A stretch of DNA of 15,580 bases from Micrococcales bacterium (lineage in GTDB: Bacteria; Actinomycetota; Actinomycetes; S36-B12; UBA5976): positions 1-15,580 of the forward strand of contig JAHEEQ010000031.1 in NCBI GenBank assembly GCA_024640585.1, read 5' to 3'. The translations under genes and the position numbers were made by a program. Shown in pieces: positions 4,801 through 12,810 of this stretch (position 1 is its first letter; each line of letters begins with the position of its first letter). The notes below the pieces were generated by a model, which was not told the DNA's origin, made no database searches, and was given only the letters and a program-made list of their open reading frames with translations.

Positions 4801-7158
4801 ATGTCGCATGCACTCATCGCACTTGAGTCAATCTCGATTTCGAGCAGCAACCTTTTGGTTATTGTCGCAGTCGCAGTCGTTGCCCTAGCCGCACTCGGCT
4901 TCGCCGCTTACCTCGTGAAAGAGGTGCTTTCTGCAGACGAAGGCACCGATCGCATGAAAGAAATCGCTGGTGCGGTTCAAGAAGGTGCCGCAGCCTATTT
5001 ACAACGCCAATTCAAAACTTTGGCAGTTTTCGTGGTTTTAGTTTTCTTCCTTCTCTTCTTACTTCCAGCAGACACTACTGCTGAAAAAATCGGCCGCTCG
5101 GTCTTCTTCGTAGTTGGTGCTGTGTTCTCCGCAACCACCGGTTACATGGGTATGTGGTTGGCAGTTCGCGGAAATGTTCGTGTAGCTGCTGCTGCAAAAG
5201 ATCAAGGTGAAAACGCTGCAATGCGAATCGCTTTCCGCACCGGTGGTGTGGCGGGTATGTTCACTGTTGGTCTCGGTTTGTTTGGTGCAGCCCTTGTAGT
5301 TTTGGTTTACAAAGCAGATGCTCCAAAGGTTCTCGAAGGCTTCGGCTTTGGCGCGGCTCTGCTTGCAATGTTTATGCGCGTTGGTGGCGGTATCTTCACA
5401 AAGGCAGCAGACGTTGGCGCAGACCTTGTTGGAAAAGTAGAACACGGAATTCCTGAAGACGATCCTCGCAACGCAGCAACAATTGCGGACAACGTTGGTG
5501 ACAACGTTGGTGACTGTGCTGGCATGGCAGCTGACTTGTTTGAATCATATGCAGTAACACTTGTTGCAGCACTGATTCTTGGTAAAGCAACTTTTGGAGA
5601 ACTTGGTTTGGTTTTCCCACTTGTAGTTCCTGCAATCGGTGTAGTGACTGCAGTAATTGGTATTTTGGCAGTTCGCCCACGCGAAACTGATAAGTCAGGC
5701 ATGCAAGCAATCAATCGCGGTTTCTTCTACTCTGCAGCTGTTTCTGCAGTACTTGTCGCAGTTGCTTCATTCTTTATGTTGCCAGCAACATTGTCAGAAC
5801 TAGGTTCAGTTGGTCTTGCTGCAGAAATTGTGGCTAATCCCGACCTAGGTGCACTTAATCCTCGTTATTTAGCAATTGGTGCTGTATTAATTGGTATTGC
5901 TCTTGCAGCAGCAATTCAGATTCTGACTGGATACTTCACCGAAACACATCGTCGTCCGGTTGATGACGTTGCAAAATCTTCTGTAACTGGACCTGCAACC
6001 GTTATTTTGAGCGGTATCTCATTAGGTTTGGAATCAGCAGTTTATTCAGCGCTTCTAATTGGTGCAGCTGTTTACGCAGCAGCAACACTAGGTGGCGGTT
6101 CTGCAATCCTCGGCTTGTTTGCAATCGCACTAGCAGGAACCGGTTTGCTAACAACTGTTGGCGTCATCGTTTCGATGGACACATTCGGTCCAGTATCTGA
6201 CAACGCACAAGGTATAGCTGAAATGTCGAAAGATGTTCATGGCGAAGGTGCAGCTATTCTCACTCGCCTTGATGCTGTTGGAAATACAACTAAGGCGATT
6301 ACAAAAGGTATTGCAATCGCAACTGCGGTATTGGCTGCAACCGCGTTGTTTGGATCTTTCCGCGATGCTGTAACCAATGCAGTTGCTGCAAATAACTCAA
6401 GCCCTACAGGTGAATTTGGTGGCATTCTTGACGTTGCTCAACCAAACAACTTGGTCGGTTTGATCATTGGTGCCTCAGTCGTGTTCTTGTTCTCAGGACT
6501 TGCAATCAACGCTGTTTCTCGCGCTGCTGGTGCGGTAATTCACGAAGTTCGTCGCCAATTCCGCGATCATCCAGGAATTATGGAAGGCACCGAAAAGCCT
6601 GAATACGGAAAAGTTGTTGACATCGTTACCTTGGATTCATTGCGTGAACTTGCAACTCCAGGTTTGCTAGCGGTGCTAACTCCAATTGCAGTTGGTTTCG
6701 GTCTTGGTATTGGTGCACTTGGTTCATTCCTTGCCGGCACTATCGCGGCCGGAACTTTGATGGCAGTGTTCCTATCTAACTCAGGTGGAGCTTGGGACAA
6801 CGCAAAGAAGTTCGTTGAAGATGGACACTTTGGTGGCAAGAATTCAGAAGCTCACGCAGCAACTGTCATTGGTGACACCGTGGGTGACCCATTCAAAGAC
6901 ACAGCAGGTCCTGCAATCAACCCACTGATCAAAGTTATGAACTTGGTTGCTTTGCTAATTGCGCCAGCTGTTGTTGGTGTCCAACTAACTGACAATTCAG
7001 CAGTTCGACTAATTGCAGTTGTTCTCTCTGCCGGTGTAATCGTCACTGCTGTTTGGATCAGCAAGCGCCGCCCATTGGCAGTAGCTGCTGAAGAAATGGT
7101 TATTCCAACTGAAGATTTGGAATACGTAGTGACTCACAAGAACGAGCACTACTCCTAA
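4801..7158 (+). CDS. hppA: Membrane-bound proton-pumping pyrophosphatase, K+-independent type
   Basis: This 785-residue integral membrane pump couples hydrolysis of cytoplasmic pyrophosphate to proton export. Substrate motifs are intact: DVGADLVGKVE (204-214), EDDPRNAATIADNVGDNVGD (about 219-238) and HAATVIGDTVGDPFKDT (685-701), with SNSGGAWDNAKKFVE before the last. About 16 hydrophobic helices are spread over the chain, as in the family. GNTTKAITKG carries Lys at 498 and Thr at 501, the pair that marks K+-independent enzymes; K+-dependent ones have Ala at the first position. The start is ATG 4801, not the in-frame TTG at 4783, because the GAGGAG ribosome site (4785-4790) overlaps that earlier start. 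The gene stands alone between a weak terminator and a strong one. It salvages energy from pyrophosphate made by the neighbouring kinds of biosynthetic reaction, a plausible advantage in nutrient-poor water (inference). Confidence 0.97.
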   Translation: MSHALIALESISISSSNLLVIVAVAVVALAALGFAAYLVKEVLSADEGTDRMKEIAGAVQEGAAAYLQRQFKTLAVFVVLVFFLLFLLPADTTAEKIGRSVFFVVGAVFSATTGYMGMWLAVRGNVRVAAAAKDQGENAAMRIAFRTGGVAGMFTVGLGLFGAALVVLVYKADAPKVLEGFGFGAALLAMFMRVGGGIFTKAADVGADLVGKVEHGIPEDDPRNAATIADNVGDNVGDCAGMAADLFESYAVTLVAALILGKATFGELGLVFPLVVPAIGVVTAVIGILAVRPRETDKSGMQAINRGFFYSAAVSAVLVAVASFFMLPATLSELGSVGLAAEIVANPDLGALNPRYLAIGAVLIGIALAAAIQILTGYFTETHRRPVDDVAKSSVTGPATVILSGISLGLESAVYSALLIGAAVYAAATLGGGSAILGLFAIALAGTGLLTTVGVIVSMDTFGPVSDNAQGIAEMSKDVHGEGAAILTRLDAVGNTTKAITKGIAIATAVLAATALFGSFRDAVTNAVAANNSSPTGEFGGILDVAQPNNLVGLIIGASVVFLFSGLAINAVSRAAGAVIHEVRRQFRDHPGIMEGTEKPEYGKVVDIVTLDSLRELATPGLLAVLTPIAVGFGLGIGALGSFLAGTIAAGTLMAVFLSNSGGAWDNAKKFVEDGHFGGKNSEAHAATVIGDTVGDPFKDTAGPAINPLIKVMNLVALLIAPAVVGVQLTDNSAVRLIAVVLSAGVIVTAVWISKRRPLAVAAEEMVIPTEDLEYVVTHKNEHYS

Positions 7159-7169
7159 GCAAAAAGTGA

Positions 7170-7208
7170 CAAACCCGCTACCACTTCGCGTGCTAGCGGG
7201 TTTGTTTT
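7170..7208 (+). terminator. Strong intrinsic terminator of hppA
   Basis: CAAACCCGCTA (7170-7180) pairs perfectly with TAGCGGGTTTG (7194-7204). An inner CAC/GTG pair (7182-7184 with 7190-7192) lies inside the loop, and TTTT follows at 7205-7208. The stem is 11 bp and starts 12 bases after the hppA stop codon. Confidence 0.92.
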
Positions 7209-7221
7209 ATGAGAGGCAAGG

Positions 7222-8313
7222 ATGAGCAAAACGAATTTTGAATACAGCGGCTCACTATTTTGCCTGGTTCATGACGAACTCAGCGGTGCACAATTAAATA
7301 ATGATGCAGTGCTTGGAATCGGTGGGGCAACCAATTCACTTCTAAACATGATTCCGCGTCGAAAATTAAAAACTGCTTGGGATCTTGGCTGCGGAAGCGG
7401 TGCGATTGCCATTGCTATTTCTACTCATGCAGAAAAAGTAATTGCAACAGATATTTCATCACGAGCAATCGAATTCTCGAAACAATCAGCATTAGAAAAC
7501 AAAATTACCAATATTGAGTGCAGGCAAGGTTCGCTTTTCGAACCAGTCGAAAACGAAAAATTCGATCTAGTTGTCAGCAATCCACCTTTTGTGATTGGAA
7601 ATGTAACCAATCTTGAGCATCGTGAATCGCCACTGAAAGCTGATGAACTTACCCATGCGCTTTTGCAAAACATTCCAAATCATTTGAACGAAAATGGAAT
7701 TGCGATTTTCCTAACTGCCTGGCTCGAGACCGAAGATGAATCTTGGGAAGAACGAATCGAAAAGATGTTGCCCGACAACGCGCATGTTTTTGTGGGACTT
7801 CGCGAATTGCAAACTGTTGAAGAATATGTTTTCACTTGGATGACTGATGCAAGAATCACAGATTTAAATTTGAAAGAGCAATGGATAACCAAACTAAATG
7901 AGTGGAAGACGCTCCATGTCGCTTTTGGGTTTGTATTAATCCAAAAAGATGTGTCAGCCGAGGTCTGCCATAATGTAAATGATGTGCGTAACGCGAACCG
8001 CCTTCCAAATGGTGAAGAAGTTGAAACAATCATCGAACAAATGAAAGCAGGAAGTCAGTTGACGGCAGTTGATGTCATGGCATCGAGTTTTACTGCCGCC
8101 ACCTCACAGACTTGGCGCGGCAATGTGGCTCTAGATGGGGTTTTGTCAGGTTTAAGGGCAAGCCTTTGTTCAGGACAGGATTTTGAATCGGCAGTCCAAA
8201 TAGTGGCCACCGAGCTAGATCTCGATCCTGAGGATGTCAGGGTTTATGGGCTTGCGGGGGTAAAAACCCTCGTTTCCATGGGCCTAATAGCCCTCAACAC
8301 GCCGAGGATTTGA
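7222..8313 (+). CDS. Class I SAM-dependent methyltransferase (N5-glutamine/RNA methylase-like, NPPF motif)
   Basis: This 363-residue cytoplasmic enzyme contains a Rossmann methyltransferase core: motif I is DLGCGSGAIAI (54-64), the acidic end of strand 2 is ATDISSRAIEF (75-85) and the catalytic motif is NPPF (120-123). NPPF/Y marks enzymes that methylate a nitrogen of an amide or base (HemK/PrmC, RsmC, TrmN6 types), so the target is probably a protein Gln or an RNA base, not a small carbon substrate. The C-terminal 100 residues form a separate helical part of unknown role. Homologues next to topA are common in actinobacteria (recalled, not searched). AGAGG at 7212-7215 is the ribosome site, 6 bases before ATG. 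The ribosome site begins only a few bases after the hppA terminator, leaving little space for its own promoter. Confidence 0.82.
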   Translation: MSKTNFEYSGSLFCLVHDELSGAQLNNDAVLGIGGATNSLLNMIPRRKLKTAWDLGCGSGAIAIAISTHAEKVIATDISSRAIEFSKQSALENKITNIECRQGSLFEPVENEKFDLVVSNPPFVIGNVTNLEHRESPLKADELTHALLQNIPNHLNENGIAIFLTAWLETEDESWEERIEKMLPDNAHVFVGLRELQTVEEYVFTWMTDARITDLNLKEQWITKLNEWKTLHVAFGFVLIQKDVSAEVCHNVNDVRNANRLPNGEEVETIIEQMKAGSQLTAVDVMASSFTAATSQTWRGNVALDGVLSGLRASLCSGQDFESAVQIVATELDLDPEDVRVYGLAGVKTLVSMGLIALNTPRI

Positions 8314-8320
8314 ATTTAGA

Positions 8321-8334
8321 GCCCTTCGCAGGGC
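8321..8334 (+). other. Compact hairpin in the topA leader
   Basis: GCCCT (8321-8325), loop TCGC and AGGGC (8330-8334) form a perfect 5-bp stem, 7 bases after the methyltransferase stop. It has no T tract (ACACTAAATAATAAGG follows), so it is at best a weak terminator or a structured RNA end. The remaining leader to 8396 has an AT-rich patch but no clear promoter or strong ribosome site. Confidence 0.4.
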
Positions 8335-8396
8335 ACACTAAATAATAAGGTAACGACAATTGAACGCAGCAGAGATTAGGACCGAACGAAAAGAAT

Positions 8397-11033
8397 ATGG
8401 CGAAGTCGGGTAACAAATTAGTCATCGTGGAAAGTCCCGCGAAGGCAAAAACCATTGGCAAGTACCTAGGCGATGACTTTGTGGTCATGGCCTCAGTCGG
8501 ACATATCCGCGACCTTCCAGGAAGCGCTTCCGATATGCCAATCGAATACAAGGGAATGCCTTGGGCAAACTTGGCTGTAAACGTGGATCATGATTTTGAA
8601 GGAATTTACGTTGCAGATCCGAATAAGAAGAAACTAATTAGCGAACTAAAAGCTGCACTTAAAGATGCCGACGAACTTTATCTCGCAACAGACGAGGACC
8701 GCGAGGGTGAAGCTATTTCGTGGCACCTTCTTGAATTACTCCAACCAAAAGTTCCTGTTCACCGAATGGTATTTCACGAAATTACCAGCAAAGCAATTGC
8801 AAATGCAGTTGAAAATCCTCGTGACCTAGATATGAACTTAGTTGAGGCACAAGAAACTCGACGCAAAGTTGATCGCTTGTTTGGTTATGAAGTGAGTCAA
8901 GTTTTGTGGCGCAAAGTTAAACCTCGCATTAGTGCAGGTCGAGTGCAGTCCGCGGCACTTCGTTTGATTGTCGATCGCGAACGTGAACGAATCGCTTTCA
9001 TCAAAGGCACTTATGCAGACATCATCGCCCAAATGACACTTGGGTTCAAAGCAGAATTGCACAGTGTCAATGATGTGCGAATTGCAGACGGAAAATCTTT
9101 CGATGAAAAAGGTCAACTCGTTGCAAAGAATGTTGTGCTTGTAACGCTAGAAGATGCAACTCGATTGGTGGATGCAATCGATAAAGAAAAATTCACCGTT
9201 ACAAAGATTGAACAAAAACAACAAAACCGCAAACCTTTTGCACCTTTCACGACTTCAACGCTTCAACAAGAAGCTGGCAAGAAATTCCGTTGGTCTTCAA
9301 AGCGCACAATGGATCTGGCACAAGATCTTTACGCTCGCGGTTTTATCACTTACATGCGAACAGATTCACCAACTCTTTCAGACCAAGCAACAAATGCAGC
9401 CCGCAAACAAGCAACTGAGCTATATGGCGCAAATAATGTTGCAGATGCACCGCGTTTGTATGGCGCTTCAGCCAAGGGTGCACAAGAAGCACACGAAGCA
9501 ATTCGTCCAGCAGGTGAAAACTTTGCAACCCCGGACATGTTGCGCGCTGAACTAAATGCAGACTCTTTCCGTCTGTATGACTTGATTTGGCGCCGCACAC
9601 TTGCATCACAAATGGCAGACTCTCGTGAAGCCACAACTACTGCAACCATTGAAACCACTACCAGCTCAAGCGAAAAACTTTCTTTTCGCTCAAGCGGAAC
9701 AGTGGTTTTGTTTGCCGGCTGGCGTGCGGCTTACGACATTGTGGAAGAAGACGAAGAGGATGAAACTTCTGAAAAGCGTCTGCCGGCACTTACCGAAGGT
9801 CAAGCACTAACTGCAGATGAGCTGAAAGCTCTAGGTCACGAAACTAAACCACCTGCCCGTTTTACCGAGCCATCTCTTGTTAAGAAAATGGAAGAAATCG
9901 GCATCGGTCGTCCATCTACATATGCCGCAACTATTGCAACACTTTTAGATCGCGGTTATGTAAGCAAACCAAAAGGACCGGCTCTTGTTCCGAGCTGGCT
10001 GGCAATGAATGTGATTCGACTACTCGAACACCACTACATGCACTTAGTCGATTATGCATTCACAGCAAACATGGAACTTAAGCTTGACCAAATCGCCGAA
10101 GGCAACTTGTCACAGGTAAAAACCTTAAAAGATTTCTACTGGGGTGGTGGTGAAGACTTCGAAGGTCTGAAACCGTTGCTTGCAAACTGGGCTGATGAAA
10201 TCGATGCTCGTGCAATGGCAAGTATCGACATTCCAAATGCAGATGCATTGGTTCGAGTTGGAAAATATGGCGCATTCCTAGAACGCGGCGAAACTACTGC
10301 CAACTTGCCAGATGATGTTTTGCCAGATGAACTAACCCCAGAAAAAGTGCAAGAACTTTTTGATGCACCTTCAGGAGATCGTGAACTTGGAATTCATCCA
10401 GACACTGGCTACATGATTGTTGCGAAAGTTGGCCGCTTCGGTCCATACGTGACTGAAGTATTGCCAGAAGGCACAAAGACAAAAGGAAAAGGCGCAGTCA
10501 AAGCGAAAACTGCATCTCTTTTGAAATCAATGGCTTGGGAGACAGTCACACTTGAGGACGCACTAACTTTGATGTCATTGCCACGAACCGTTGGTACAGA
10601 TCCTGAAGGTCGCACCATTACTGCACAGAACGGTCCATTCGGTCCTTACTTGTTGCGCGAAAAAGACAGCCGCTCACTTCCAGATGAAGAATCTATGTTC
10701 ACCATCACAGTTGAAGGTGCACTCGAACTTTATGCTCAACCTAAAACTCGTGGCCGGGGTGTTGCAAAAGAGCCATTGGCAAGCTACGGCAATGATCCAG
10801 TTACGAATCAGCTCATCACGCTTCGCGAAGGTCGCTTTGGTTTGTATGTCACTGATGGCGAAACCAACGCTTCACTTCGCGTAGGAGATAACGCACAGAA
10901 CTTGACTCCAGAACGCGCCGTCGAACTTTTAAGTGATCGCCGCGAACGAGGACCAGTCGAGAAAAAGAAGCGTCCGCGCAAAACCGCAGCTACAAAAACT
11001 GCAAAGAAAACTAGCAAGAAATCAGCGAAGTAA
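8397..11033 (+). CDS. topA: DNA topoisomerase I (type IA)
   Basis: This 878-residue enzyme relaxes negatively supercoiled DNA by cutting one strand through a tyrosine link. The TOPRIM domain opens with KLVIVESPAKAKTIGKYLG (E12), and its metal-binding acids are D99, D101 and E103 in TDEDREGEAI. The nucleophile is Y319 in FITYMRTDS, with R321 beside it. Conserved HEAIRP and GIGRPSTYAATI blocks follow. There are no Cys4 zinc fingers. The C-terminus has four G-x-[FY]-G-x-[YF] repeats, at about 622, 679, 745 and 812, and a Lys/Ala-rich tail from about 860, the actinobacterial arrangement that aids DNA binding and processivity. The start is the first ATG after an in-frame stop at 8361; its ribosome site is weak (GAAAAG). 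The stop overlaps tmk by one base (TAATG), so the two are probably co-translated. Confidence 0.97.
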   Translation: MAKSGNKLVIVESPAKAKTIGKYLGDDFVVMASVGHIRDLPGSASDMPIEYKGMPWANLAVNVDHDFEGIYVADPNKKKLISELKAALKDADELYLATDEDREGEAISWHLLELLQPKVPVHRMVFHEITSKAIANAVENPRDLDMNLVEAQETRRKVDRLFGYEVSQVLWRKVKPRISAGRVQSAALRLIVDRERERIAFIKGTYADIIAQMTLGFKAELHSVNDVRIADGKSFDEKGQLVAKNVVLVTLEDATRLVDAIDKEKFTVTKIEQKQQNRKPFAPFTTSTLQQEAGKKFRWSSKRTMDLAQDLYARGFITYMRTDSPTLSDQATNAARKQATELYGANNVADAPRLYGASAKGAQEAHEAIRPAGENFATPDMLRAELNADSFRLYDLIWRRTLASQMADSREATTTATIETTTSSSEKLSFRSSGTVVLFAGWRAAYDIVEEDEEDETSEKRLPALTEGQALTADELKALGHETKPPARFTEPSLVKKMEEIGIGRPSTYAATIATLLDRGYVSKPKGPALVPSWLAMNVIRLLEHHYMHLVDYAFTANMELKLDQIAEGNLSQVKTLKDFYWGGGEDFEGLKPLLANWADEIDARAMASIDIPNADALVRVGKYGAFLERGETTANLPDDVLPDELTPEKVQELFDAPSGDRELGIHPDTGYMIVAKVGRFGPYVTEVLPEGTKTKGKGAVKAKTASLLKSMAWETVTLEDALTLMSLPRTVGTDPEGRTITAQNGPFGPYLLREKDSRSLPDEESMFTITVEGALELYAQPKTRGRGVAKEPLASYGNDPVTNQLITLREGRFGLYVTDGETNASLRVGDNAQNLTPERAVELLSDRRERGPVEKKKRPRKTAATKTAKKTSKKSAK

Positions 11034-11638
11034 TGACTGGCTTCTTTATTGCATTTGAAGGCGGTGATGGCGCTGGCAAGTCCACCCAGGTGAAACTGCT
11101 AGCCGCCGCACTTCAAGGCAAGCGCGAAGTTGTAGTCACTCGCGAGCCAGGCGGCTCAGATGTTGCAGAACACATTCGCGAAGTGCTTCTAAATCCAAAC
11201 CATCGCATTGATGGAATGACCGAAGCACTTTTGTTTGCAGCAGCAAGAGCCGATCATGTTGTCAAAGTTATTCGCCCAGCACTTGAGCGCAACAATGTCG
11301 TGATTAGTGATCGATTTGTGGACTCTTCAATTGCTTACCAAGGGGTCGCGCGCGGTCTTGGAATTGAAAGAGTACGTGAACTTAACAATACGGCGACAAA
11401 CAATCTGTTGCCGAATTTAACGATCGTGCTCGATGTGACTACGCATGAGGGGCTGTCTCGCGCCCAAGAACCAAACCGAATGGAAAACGAAGGTGCGGAT
11501 TTTCACGAAATCGTGAAGGATGCATTTATTGAACTTGCAAAGCAAGATCCCTCTCGTTACTTAGTTGTCTCTGCACATCAGACTCGGGAAGTTATTGCGG
11601 ATACGATTTTGCAAGAAGTACTAAAAAGATTGAATTAA
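11033..11638 (+). CDS. tmk: Thymidylate kinase (dTMP kinase)
   Basis: This 201-residue enzyme phosphorylates dTMP to dTDP, the last committed step towards dTTP. Its P-loop is EGGDGAGKST (9-18). It is followed by the dTMP-binding TREPGG block, by SDRFVDSSIAYQG with the DR[YF] motif, and by a LID-like segment around AQEPNRMENEG. There is no Arg within the P-loop, so the catalytic Arg is probably in the LID (family knowledge; not certain without an alignment). It is packed between topA (1-base overlap) and holB (2-base gap), which suggests one replication-linked transcript. The length is normal. Confidence 0.96.
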   Translation: MTGFFIAFEGGDGAGKSTQVKLLAAALQGKREVVVTREPGGSDVAEHIREVLLNPNHRIDGMTEALLFAAARADHVVKVIRPALERNNVVISDRFVDSSIAYQGVARGLGIERVRELNNTATNNLLPNLTIVLDVTTHEGLSRAQEPNRMENEGADFHEIVKDAFIELAKQDPSRYLVVSAHQTREVIADTILQEVLKRLN

Positions 11639-11640
11639 CT

Positions 11641-12801
11641 ATGGCTGTATGGGATCGCCTTGTCGGGCAAGCGCGCGCAATTGAATTGCTAGATCGCGCG
11701 GCTCGCGATGCTCACCAACCCGATTCAAAATCAAATTCAATGACACATGCCTGGTTATTCACTGGACCACCAGGCGCTGGTCGTTCTACTGCAGCAATAT
11801 TGTTTGCAGCTGCAATTCTGTGTGAAAAATTTGGTTGCGGAAAATGTTCGGTTTGTAAACAAGTCCTTGGCGATCAACATCCAGATGTGAACCGCTTCAT
11901 ACCACAACAAATCACCATCACTCGTGATGAAGCCGAATCTCTCATTCGCGAATCAAGTGTGATGCCACTGACTGGCGACTACCGCATCATCATTATTGAA
12001 GATGCTGATCGTCTTAGCGACGTGAGTGGAAACATGCTGCTCAAATCAATTGAAGAACCGCACTCACGTGCAATCTGGATTTTGTGTACACCAAGTGTCG
12101 ATGACGTGTTGCCAACTATTCGTTCACGGTGTCGCACACTTTCTCTCGCGACACCAAGTTGGAATGAAGTATCTGACCTATTGGTAAAAGAGGGCATCGA
12201 ACCAGCGATGGCCGCCTACTCGGCTCGAGCCGCCCAAGGGCATGTTGGCCGGGCTCGTGGACTTGCCACCGATGAAGCCACACGCCGCCGCCGCCATGAA
12301 ATCCTGCAGATACCTAGCCAATTACATGATCTGCGAGCCTGCTTTATGGCTGCTGAAAACATTGTGAGTGTTGCAACCGAAGAAGCAAATGCTGAATGCG
12401 ATCGCCGTGATGAAGCAGAAAAAAATGATGTGCTCGAATTATTTGGTGTTGAAGCTGGCTCAAAATCCAAAGGCGAACGAGCCGCCCGCCCTATTTTGCG
12501 AGAACTAGAGACTCGACAGAAGTCTCGCCGCACTCGTGCAGTTCGAGACCGTCTCGACCAATCTCTCATCGACCTAATGTCTTACTTCACCGATGTCATG
12601 AAACTACAACTGATTGGTGATGGGGCAGAATTAGTTAATGAAGATTTGCGGGGGCAACTCAAAGATTTTGCGCGGAACTCAACAGCTGCTAAAACCCGCG
12701 CTCGCATGGAAGCAATCGAGCGGGCTCGTCGCCAATTCGCATCGAATGCGCAACCACAAATGATCATAGAAGCGCTAACTATTGAATTAGCTCGAGCTTA
12801 G
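11641..12801 (+). CDS. holB: DNA polymerase III clamp-loader subunit delta prime
   Basis: This 386-residue AAA+ protein is the stator of the clamp loader that places the beta clamp on DNA. The P-loop is degenerate, GPPGAGRST (42-50) with Arg in the usual Lys position, as expected for a delta prime that does not hydrolyse ATP. A four-Cys zinc module (C61, C66, C69, C72) follows. IIIIEDAD (116-123) is the Walker-B-like strand, and SRC (162-164) is the motif shared by delta prime and gamma/tau. The four-Cys module and degenerate P-loop together separate it from DnaX, which keeps an intact P-loop. The C-terminal third is charged and helical (about 230-386). It starts 2 bases after tmk without a clear ribosome site, so translational coupling is likely. 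Confidence 0.93.
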   Translation: MAVWDRLVGQARAIELLDRAARDAHQPDSKSNSMTHAWLFTGPPGAGRSTAAILFAAAILCEKFGCGKCSVCKQVLGDQHPDVNRFIPQQITITRDEAESLIRESSVMPLTGDYRIIIIEDADRLSDVSGNMLLKSIEEPHSRAIWILCTPSVDDVLPTIRSRCRTLSLATPSWNEVSDLLVKEGIEPAMAAYSARAAQGHVGRARGLATDEATRRRRHEILQIPSQLHDLRACFMAAENIVSVATEEANAECDRRDEAEKNDVLELFGVEAGSKSKGERAARPILRELETRQKSRRTRAVRDRLDQSLIDLMSYFTDVMKLQLIGDGAELVNEDLRGQLKDFARNSTAAKTRARMEAIERARRQFASNAQPQMIIEALTIELARA

Positions 12802-12810
12802 GAAACTAAA

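Noticed and set aside
5307..5714. Long minus-strand open frames inside hppA, also 5059-5445 and 6567-6839
   Set aside because: They lie wholly opposite the intact pyrophosphatase gene, show low-complexity Ser/Pro/Ala composition from its repeated codons, and have no ribosome site or family motif.
8370..8390. GAGATTAGG.CCGAA sequence similar to one near position 16-32
   Set aside because: The left copy is coding sequence of the response regulator and the match is short; most likely chance, not a repeat or regulatory element.
12216..12569. 117-codon minus-strand frame inside holB
   Set aside because: Arg/Ser-rich mirror of the holB coding strand with no recognisable domain; holB is intact there.
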